10,881 bases of DNA from Patescibacteria group bacterium (GTDB lineage Bacteria > Patescibacteriota > Minisyncoccia > Phycocordibacterales > UBA1006), in assembly GCA_020428585.1 (NCBI GenBank), contig JAGQMP010000015.1, forward strand, positions 1-10,881, given 5' to 3'. Shown piece after piece: positions 6,132 through 10,881 of the stretch (position 1 is its first letter; each line of letters opens with the position of its first letter). A program made the translations under genes and the position numbers. Under the pieces are notes generated by a model. The model did not search any database. It saw only the letters and a list, made by a program, of their open reading frames with translations, and was not told the origin of the DNA.

Positions 6132-7019
6132 TTACTCTTTAACAAGAAGGTGTTTGTAATAGGCAGCTATCTTTTCTTTGACGAGGTTTGTCATGAGATA
6201 AGCGGAAAAAGTATTGCGTATAATCTTTTCAGGTAATAATTTAATAAAAATTTTTGCTATAAATGGAATGCTATAGAAATATTTTGCTAAACGTTCAAAC
6301 CTATACAAGGTAGGCAATATATTCACAGATAAATCTACTGATTCTTGTATATGGAAATTTTCTTTCATATAACCTTCAACATCATTGAGATGTTCAAAAG
6401 AATCAACTGCCATACCTTTTTCAACCAGGGTACAGGATAGTTTTTCTTCATCCGATAAATCTTTCTTATTTAAATAACCATCATATAGGATAAATATTCC
6501 TCCCTGCCTTAACTTTTTATACACCTGATCAAACACTCTCTCCTTGTTGGTTGAGTGGCAAATTGTCTCAATAGCAAAAATAACATCATATGAATCATCT
6601 GTAAGATGATCTAAATAGTGATAATCACCCAACATAAAATTTGTATTAGATCGAATATATTTTTCGAAAGGTCGAGTAGAGATATCAATTGCATCAAATT
6701 GAATATCCGTATGTTTTTTTGCTAGGTAATTGGTATTTGCTCCATGCCCAAAACCAAGTTCTAAGACTTTTTTTGAACCATTTAGATGAATAATTTTTTC
6801 AATTTCCTTCAATTGCACATATAAATCTCTATTCAAATATCTACCATCATGGGAAATACCCATATGCAAAAAAGATTGGCGATTATGAAACAACAAGTAC
6901 GCAATTTTATTACGAACATAATAATCCTTAAGAACTTTTATATTCTGATGTTCATTAATAAGGTAATTAATATCAATGACTTTCTTTATCTCTTTAATTT
7001 TTTCAGAGATTGTTTTCAT
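6132..7019 (-). CDS. AT-rich SAM-dependent class I methyltransferase
   Basis: A 295-residue class I methyltransferase when started at the ATG at 7019. An N-terminal helical part of about 80 residues precedes the Rossmann core. V-L-E-L-G-F-G-H-G (85-93) is motif I, which binds S-adenosylmethionine. D-A-I-D (109-112) ends the second strand, with an acidic residue for the ribose hydroxyls. Y-D-V-I-F-A-I-E-T (144-152) is motif IV, and L-R-Q-G-G-I-F-I-L-Y-D (170-180) is the following helix-strand turn. The segment H-M-G-I-S-H-D-G (52-59) before the core recalls small-molecule C-methyltransferases of the sterol/tocopherol type, as does a C-terminal region rich in aromatic and basic residues (about 230-290) that could sit on a membrane. 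The substrate is unknown. The DNA is strongly AT-rich compared with folD and rodA, suggesting acquisition. A TTG at 7037 in the same frame lies upstream of the -10 box and is unlikely to be the start. Confidence 0.85.
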   Translation of the reverse strand: MKTISEKIKEIKKVIDINYLINEHQNIKVLKDYYVRNKIAYLLFHNRQSFLHMGISHDGRYLNRDLYVQLKEIEKIIHLNGSKKVLELGFGHGANTNYLAKKHTDIQFDAIDISTRPFEKYIRSNTNFMLGDYHYLDHLTDDSYDVIFAIETICHSTNKERVFDQVYKKLRQGGIFILYDGYLNKKDLSDEEKLSCTLVEKGMAVDSFEHLNDVEGYMKENFHIQESVDLSVNILPTLYRFERLAKYFYSIPFIAKIFIKLLPEKIIRNTFSAYLMTNLVKEKIAAYYKHLLVKE

Positions 7020-7027
7020 ATAAACAG

Positions 7028-7036
7028 ATTGTAGCA
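7028..7036 (-). promoter_or_regulatory. Extended -10 promoter of the methyltransferase gene
   Basis: The minus strand reads TGCTACAAT, a TACAAT -10 box (7028-7033) with an extended TGn. The predicted +1 is the A at 7021, two bases before the ATG at 7019. This rules out the TTG at 7037 as a start, because it would be upstream of transcription. The -35 region overlaps the outer arm of the long palindrome at 7045-7152. Confidence 0.55.
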
Positions 7037-7044
7037 AGATAATT

Positions 7045-7152
7045 CAAAAACAAGATGAAGTTCGAGGCGTCGAGTCATGGTTCTTTGAGGCGTATTTAAC
7101 ATACGATGAAAAGAACCATGACGAAGACAACGATGAAATTCGCTTGTTTTTG
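7045..7152. repeat. Long imperfect palindrome filling the rodA-methyltransferase gap
   Basis: Nested inverted repeats occupy nearly the whole gap between the two genes. The outer arms are CAAAAACAAG (7045-7054) and CTTGTTTTTG (7143-7152). Short pairings GAA/TTC and TTCG/TGAA follow inside. The main arms are GTCATGGTTCTTT (7074-7086) and AAAGAACCATGAC (7110-7122), 13 bp without mismatch. Inside them is a 4x4 mismatch (GAGG against ATGA) and a CGTAT/ATACG apical stem (7091-7095, 7101-7105) with loop TTAAC. It lies outside both transcripts as predicted: after the rodA terminator and over the -35 region of the methyltransferase promoter. It could be an operator, a small mobile palindromic element or a structured RNA. 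Confidence 0.7.
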
Positions 7153-7154
7153 GG

Positions 7155-8285
7155 TTATCTCAAAAAGACCTCTGGGGAATGGTCTTTATAAACCAACCTC
7201 GACCCCCTCCCAAACGACATCAAAATCCCCAATGCCAAACACTCGATTAAGAGATGCGACCCACCGTAGGACATGAACGGCAGGGTCACTCCCGTCACGG
7301 GCATCAGACCAATGTTCATCCCAATATTGATCAACACGTGACTCATCAAATAGATCGACAAACCAACCGCAAAGAGGAGTTCAAGGTTACTGTTCGCACG
7401 ACGCCCAAGGGCGAGGATCCTAAAAATAATCACCGCAAATAAGACCAGTATAATGAGAGACCCAATAAATCCCCATTCTTCTGACACGGCCGCAAAGATA
7501 AAGTCGGTTTCGTATTCTGGTAAAAAGTGAAGACGTGACTGGGTACCATATCCGACTCCCTTGCCCACCACCTGTCCTGAACCGACGGCGATCATGGACT
7601 GGTAGGCATTGTAGCCCGTTCCCTGTATATCAGAGAGCGGATCAACAAAGGTTCTGATACGATCTTTTTGATAATCCTTCAAGACGAAACTCCACATCAC
7701 CATGAGGGTGGCTACGCCAACGGTGAGGAGCGCGAGGAGATGTTTTTTTGAAATTCCGGCCACGAGTACCATACCAAACCAAATACAAAACAAAATAATG
7801 GCTGAGCCAAAGTCAGGTTGTAAAAAGATAAGAATGAAAGGCACCACAAAGTACAAACCAGTGATCACCAAATGCTTCATGGCACGGATTTCAATATGTC
7901 GACGAGCCAAATATTTAGCTAGGACAAGGACGAGAGCAAGTTTAACCAAGTCAGAGGGTTGGAACGAGAAAGCTCCAAAATCAAGCCAACTGGTTGCCCC
8001 CTTGGCCGTGCTTCCAATCAAGAACACCAAAGCAAGGAGGAGAATGCCCCCAAGATATGCAAAAAACACGATACGTGATTGTTTTAAAAATGAAATATCA
8101 ATGTTTGCGGTCAGGACCAAAAGCAGGATAGATAGTCCCATCCACAACAGCTGACGATTAAATAATGATCCTGTCGCATCAGAAAACGATGTCATGGTCG
8201 CCAGCGACAGACCGAACAAGAGGAGGAGCGGCACGACGATCCATGGATCAACGGCCCGAAGCCATGAGGGAACCTTCATGACCAT
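7155..8285 (-). CDS. rodA: SEDS-family peptidoglycan polymerase RodA
   Basis: A 376-residue member of the SEDS family (RodA/FtsW/SpoVE), which polymerises lipid II into glycan strands together with a class B penicillin-binding protein. About ten hydrophobic helices are visible. Diagnostic blocks: G-A-T-S-W-L-D-F-G near 96-104, followed by F-Q-P-S-D (108-112); Q-P-D-F-G-S-A at 156-162; G-T-Q-S-R-L-H-F-L-P-E (247-257), followed by T-D-F-I-F-A-A-V-S-E-E-W-G-F-I-G (260-275) with Asp261 at the position of the catalytic Asp; and P-V-T-G-V-T-L-P-F-M-S-Y-G-G-S at 329-343. The G-T-Q-S...F-L-P context and short N-terminus favour RodA over FtsW. The usual Q-P-S-E is Q-P-S-D here, a conservative change. 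The start is the ATG at 8285, sharing one base with the stop of the upstream gene (TAATG); an ATG at 8279 is an alternative. The last ten codons overlap a terminator hairpin. No penicillin-binding protein or mreBCD gene is visible. Confidence 0.95.
   Translation of the reverse strand: MVMKVPSWLRAVDPWIVVPLLLLFGLSLATMTSFSDATGSLFNRQLLWMGLSILLLVLTANIDISFLKQSRIVFFAYLGGILLLALVFLIGSTAKGATSWLDFGAFSFQPSDLVKLALVLVLAKYLARRHIEIRAMKHLVITGLYFVVPFILIFLQPDFGSAIILFCIWFGMVLVAGISKKHLLALLTVGVATLMVMWSFVLKDYQKDRIRTFVDPLSDIQGTGYNAYQSMIAVGSGQVVGKGVGYGTQSRLHFLPEYETDFIFAAVSEEWGFIGSLIILVLFAVIIFRILALGRRANSNLELLFAVGLSIYLMSHVLINIGMNIGLMPVTGVTLPFMSYGGSHLLIECLALGILMSFGRGSRLVYKDHSPEVFLR
7162..7187 (-). terminator. Intrinsic terminator inside the 3' end of rodA
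   Basis: On the minus strand AAAGACC (7187-7181) and GGTCTTT (7170-7164) form a 7-bp stem around a 10-base loop, with a run of five T at 7162-7166. The whole element lies within the last ten codons of rodA (from K-D-H-S-P to V-F-L), ending before the stop at 7155-7157. It is weaker than the other terminators here because of its large loop. Confidence 0.6.
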
Positions 8286-9082
8286 TACGAGGTGACAAGT
8301 TCGCGTTCAATGAACGGATTCACCCGAGGAATAATTTCGATCCTCGATACACTGTCGCCAAAAGGTTCAGGCCATGAATAGAATACCTGGACCTCAACAC
8401 CCTGGGGAAGATCATCAATATAGGTGCGGCTGGCTGCAATGGCATTGCCTTCGTTGTTGTAGAGGATCGCAACGACCGGTACGTCTTCGAAGTTAATGAA
8501 CGATTCATTGCGGACCTTGGCTGAAAGCTTTGGAGATGTCGTCTGGTTGGTAAGGGTCGGTTCTGAAATCTGAAAAAGGTTGTAAGAATATTCTTGAGGG
8601 ACTCGACGCCAATCTTGGATCGCATTCGTATGGAAGAATACCGTGTAGGCATCGCTGTCACCGGTGTTGATGCCTGATGCAAAAATAGCGGAACGCTTGT
8701 TCGCTTCGAGAAAGGTCGTCCCGCGAACCGGTTCAGCGACTAAAATGTTGTTCTCATCGTAGAGGCGAAATTCGTACGCTAACTCTTCGATACCGGAATA
8801 CAGGTTCTGATTTTCGACATAGGCAACCACGTTATAAACGCCAGGAGCTACCTTGAACGGACGTTCCCACCAAACGACCATGTTATTTACCTCTTCGACA
8901 CAAACCTTAGCGCAGGCACCACCACAGTCAATACCCGTTTCCTGGCCATTCTGGAGACCGTCAAAACAGGTTGGTTGCTTGCTATTTTGTACTCTAAGAG
9001 CAACTAAAAAAACGAGGAGTAATAAGACCAATCCAACGATAATGAGGATGCGTCGCTTTCGTTTTGCCGACCATGTAGACAT
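8285..9082 (-). CDS. Cys-motif single-pass membrane protein coupled to rodA
   Basis: A 265-residue protein with a basic N-terminus (K-R-K-R-R, 7-11), one strong membrane helix at about 12-29 and an outward-facing remainder. Just after the helix comes C39-F-D-G-L-Q-N-G-Q-E-T-G-I-D-C53-G-G-A-C57-A-K-V-C61. This is the C-x-D-G-x-x-N-G-x-E-T-x-x-D-C-G-G-x-C motif seen in surface proteins of various bacteria; the four Cys (spacing 13, 3, 3) could form two disulphides. The remaining 200 residues look like two beta-sandwich-like halves (about 68-170 and 185-257) with strand-rich, Tyr/Phe-rich segments and no catalytic motif that I can identify. The ATG at 9082 is chosen because the TATAAT box lies at 9089-9094; the in-frame TTG at 9100 is upstream of that box. 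Its stop overlaps the rodA start by one base, which implies coupled translation and perhaps a partner role in wall synthesis. That role is inference. Confidence 0.85.
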   Translation of the reverse strand: MSTWSAKRKRRILIIVGLVLLLLVFLVALRVQNSKQPTCFDGLQNGQETGIDCGGACAKVCVEEVNNMVVWWERPFKVAPGVYNVVAYVENQNLYSGIEELAYEFRLYDENNILVAEPVRGTTFLEANKRSAIFASGINTGDSDAYTVFFHTNAIQDWRRVPQEYSYNLFQISEPTLTNQTTSPKLSAKVRNESFINFEDVPVVAILYNNEGNAIAASRTYIDDLPQGVEVQVFYSWPEPFGDSVSRIEIIPRVNPFIERELVTS

Positions 9083-9088
9083 ACCATT

Positions 9089-9094
9089 ATTATA
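9089..9094 (-). promoter_or_regulatory. TATAAT -10 box giving a leaderless Cys-motif/rodA transcript
   Basis: A perfect TATAAT lies seven bases from the ATG at 9082, placing the predicted +1 on the A of that ATG. No good -35 is present at 16-18 nt; the region contains the 8-bp palindrome TCGCGCGA (9109-9116) instead. The operon is thus predicted to have a leaderless mRNA. Confidence 0.6.
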
Positions 9095-9125
9095 TACCAA
9101 AAGGATGGTCGCGCGATACTGAAAT

Positions 9126-9150
9126 AAAAAACATCCTTTATCGGATGTTT
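9126..9150 (-). terminator. Intrinsic terminator at the stop of the FG-GAP gene
   Basis: On the minus strand AAACATCC (9150-9143), a six-base loop GATAAA and GGATGTTT (9136-9129) form an 8-bp stem, with six T at 9126-9131. The stop codon TAA (9149-9151) forms the start of the left arm. Confidence 0.85.
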
Positions 9151-10881
9151 AACAACTGGCATTAAGCGCGGCTCGGGTAAGAGGTCCCACATATCCATCA
9201 ACAATGGTACCAAGGAAATTTTGCATGCGTTTAATAGCTGCATCAGAGAGGGGTCCTAAGATACCATCAATTGGCCCTGGATTAAAGCCGAGGCGGTCGA
9301 GATGTTGTTGTAAGAGATCAGCCTGGGTAACAATACCTCCCGTATAGCTGTTATAGCTACCGTTTCGGCTCGGTGCCTTGAGATTCTGTGTAAGGATACC
9401 AAGCAGACAAGGAGTTTCTTCTCTCTCAGTGTCCTCACCTCTGGCTGCAGCAAAGAGAGCAGCAACTTCCTCTGGGGTATAGATTCTTGATCCTGAACTG
9501 GACCCTGTTTCAGATGCTACAGGCACAGCTGCAGCTGCCGTGATCGATACTGAATCAAGTTCAATCGGTTGGGTATTATCAGAAGCAAAGTATGCTCGCC
9601 ATGTGAACGTTCCCCCATCGGTGTCGAGGTCGGCAATATTAGTGTTGATATTCGTTGCCGAAGAAGTCTCTGATCCATCAGTAGCCGTTGTGGTAGTCCA
9701 CGCACCAGTGTTCCAGTAATACCAGGTCGTACCATCATCAGGTGAAACTTGGTAAGTGACTGTTCCCTGGTTGTTTGAGCCTAAGGTTGAGGTAAAACTT
9801 GCCAAACTAGTATCAAAGACAGCACCTGTTGTTGGTTGAATCGATCCTGCGGTCACGAATCGAGTCAGATAGATAATATTCTGTTCACTGGCTCCATTCG
9901 CAACATAGAGATCAGCGTAGCCATCACCATTCAGATCACCAAAGTCAGCATCGTATGTGGTTACCGATAACCCTTCAAACGTTGTACTACTGGTGAAGTT
10001 ACCCGCTCCGTCATTAATCCAGAGAACATTCTGCCCACTACGGAGAGAATAAATATCATTATCGCCGTCTCCATCAACGTCGTAAATCTCTGATCCATAC
10101 GTATTATTGTTGTCGCCGGTAATATTTGCAGCGGTAAAATTCCCCGCTCCGTCATTGATCCAGAGATTATTTTGGGTTTGATTTGATACATAAATATCAT
10201 TATAGTCATCACCGTTAAGGTCAGCAATTTCAGCATCATAAGAAATAGCGCTGGCATCCCCGGTAATATCAGCATTGGTAAAGGTACCGTCACCATTCGA
10301 AAGCCATAATTTATTCTGCTCGGCCTCGAGTCCAAAACCACTACTATCCATGTTCGCGACGTAGATATCATCAATATCGTCTCCGTTTAAGTCTCCAACA
10401 GCCGCTCCGACTGAATACTCTCCAGTATCTCCTGTAATCGTTGCGGCACTAAAGGTACGGTCTCCATTATTCAAATAGACATAATTCTGTTGGTAGTTTG
10501 CGACGTAGATATCAATTTCATCATCATCGTTGAAGTCACCAAAGGCTGCTGCGTATGAGATATTGTTATCAGCAGATATGTTACCGCTCGTAAACGTTCC
10601 GTCTCCATTTCCAAAAGATAAGGCATTCGTATACGTTCCCAACCCAACACCAAAGCCATTGGGTAATCCCTCTCCTTGGACAAGATAGGTATCGAGATTT
10701 CCATCACCATCAATATCAAGAATATTCACATCCACGGTTGCACCTGACACAGCACTGGTAGCATCAGTATAACTAAAGGTTTCGTCTCCATCATTTTCCC
10801 AAATATAGTTGTCAGCACTTTGAATGGTTACATAAATATCATTATCGCTATCGCCAGTCAATTCACCAATATCTACACCGT
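9149..10881 (-). CDS. FG-GAP/VCBS propeller protein with C-terminal peptidoglycan-binding domain (5' end outside window)
   Basis: The frame runs open to the window edge (it already reads G-V-D-I-G-E before the first TTG codon), so the N-terminus, and any signal peptide, is missing; about 576 residues are visible. Numbering from the TTG at 10861, seven FG-GAP-type repeats of about 45-60 residues cover 1-335. Ca-binding-like loops occur at 49-57 (D-I-D-G-D-G-N-L-D), 109-117, 157-165, 214-222, 261-269 and 309-317, each usually followed by I-Y-V-x-N and N-D-G/N-G-D-G-T/N-F. Seven repeats fit one beta-propeller. Residues 340-445 form a Thr/Trp-rich beta domain. A Ser/Gly linker and a short helix (T-P-E-E-V-A-A-L-F-A-A-A, 462-473) follow. 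Residues 512-570 are a PG_binding_1-type domain with G-P-I-D-G-I-L-G-P at 529-537 and V-D-G-Y-V-G-P-L-T at 554-562. Cys485 and the C-terminal Cys570 could pair. Likely a secreted surface protein held on the wall; binding partner unknown. Confidence 0.9.
   Translation of the reverse strand, partial: GVDIGELTGDSDNDIYVTIQSADNYIWENDGDETFSYTDATSAVSGATVDVNILDIDGDGNLDTYLVQGEGLPNGFGVGLGTYTNALSFGNGDGTFTSGNISADNNISYAAAFGDFNDDDEIDIYVANYQQNYVYLNNGDRTFSAATITGDTGEYSVGAAVGDLNGDDIDDIYVANMDSSGFGLEAEQNKLWLSNGDGTFTNADITGDASAISYDAEIADLNGDDYNDIYVSNQTQNNLWINDGAGNFTAANITGDNNNTYGSEIYDVDGDGDNDIYSLRSGQNVLWINDGAGNFTSSTTFEGLSVTTYDADFGDLNGDGYADLYVANGASEQNIIYLTRFVTAGSIQPTTGAVFDTSLASFTSTLGSNNQGTVTYQVSPDDGTTWYYWNTGAWTTTTATDGSETSSATNINTNIADLDTDGGTFTWRAYFASDNTQPIELDSVSITAAAAVPVASETGSSSGSRIYTPEEVAALFAAARGEDTEREETPCLLGILTQNLKAPSRNGSYNSYTGGIVTQADLLQQHLDRLGFNPGPIDGILGPLSDAAIKRMQNFLGTIVDGYVGPLTRAALNASC
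9857..10881 (-). repeat. Tandem FG-GAP repeat region (seven visible units)
   Basis: This stretch encodes seven consecutive FG-GAP/VCBS units with similar but unequal lengths; the fourth carries an insertion (S-S-G-F-G-L-E-A-E-Q, about 173-182) between its first strands. Units five and six are the most alike, sharing L-W-I-N-D-G-A-G-N-F-T. The array continues to the window edge, so more units may exist upstream. Confidence 0.8.
10002..10165. repeat. Near-identical 23-bp direct repeats within the FG-GAP gene
   Basis: CCCGCTCCGTCATT is followed by A or G and ATCCAGAG at 10002-10024 and again at 10143-10165, differing at one base. The spacing is 141 bp, exactly 47 codons, so recombination between the copies would delete or add one propeller unit in frame. 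Confidence 0.75.

Noticed and set aside
7020..7037. TTG at 7037 as the methyltransferase start
   Set aside because: It lies upstream of the TGCTACAAT promoter box, so the codon would not be in the transcript; the ATG at 7019 is preferred.
7702..8154. Plus-strand frame of 150 codons antisense to rodA
   Set aside because: Arg/Lys/Thr-rich shadow of a hydrophobic membrane-protein gene.
8766..8774. ATTCGTACG resembling the edge palindrome at 1-16
   Set aside because: Only half of the palindrome is present, inside a coding region; most likely chance.
9083..9100. TTG at 9100 as the start of the Cys-motif gene
   Set aside because: The TATAAT box lies between this TTG and the ATG at 9082, so the TTG would be upstream of the predicted +1.
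10859..10861. TTG at 10861 as the true start of the FG-GAP gene
   Set aside because: The frame stays open to the window edge and the codons before it encode G-V-D-I-G-E, a continuation of an FG-GAP unit.

Overview
The window is a compact stretch of bacterial chromosome with twelve protein genes, all on the minus strand, so transcription runs from right to left. No rRNA, tRNA, CRISPR array or insertion sequence was found, and no gap between genes reaches 300 bases. The gene content suggests a small-genome Patescibacteria (Candidate Phyla Radiation) bacterium. The clues are the short SecD/SecF pair, a divergent FolD, a membrane protein with the Cys-rich C-x-D-G-x-x-N-G-x-E-T-G-x-D-C-G-G motif coupled to rodA, a surface FG-GAP protein ending in a peptidoglycan-binding domain, and extreme compaction. 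This placement is inference from family resemblance, not from a marker gene. The standard genetic code fits: every frame is full length, and stops are TAA (9) or TAG (3), never TGA.

From right to left (direction of transcription): the 3' part of a large FG-GAP/VCBS propeller protein with a C-terminal peptidoglycan-binding domain (9149-10881, continuing past the right edge); a two-gene unit of a Cys-rich single-pass membrane protein and rodA, overlapping by one base; a gap of about 120 bp filled by a long imperfect palindrome; an AT-rich SAM methyltransferase; folD followed 3 bp later by a PAP2-type membrane phosphatase; a UlaG-like metallo-beta-lactamase-fold hydrolase followed by an AT-rich three-helix membrane protein; secD-secF; an AT-rich unrecognised protein with a hydrophobic N-terminus; and lemA.

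The shared theme is the cell envelope: protein export (SecDF), wall synthesis (RodA; a PAP2 enzyme that may recycle lipid carrier), membrane proteins (LemA, the Cys-rich protein) and a wall-anchored surface protein. FolD (one-carbon metabolism) and the soluble hydrolase are the exceptions.

Two layout rules recur. First, predicted -10 boxes sit so close to start codons that transcription would begin 0-6 nt before the ATG for most promoter-proximal genes, implying leaderless or nearly leaderless mRNAs, and clear Shine-Dalgarno sites are absent. Second, intrinsic terminators overlap the stop codon or the last codons of four genes and start within 3 nt of a fifth. Three AT-rich genes (170 aa, 113 aa and the methyltransferase) sit among genes of clearly higher GC and look like lineage-specific or acquired insertions at operon boundaries.
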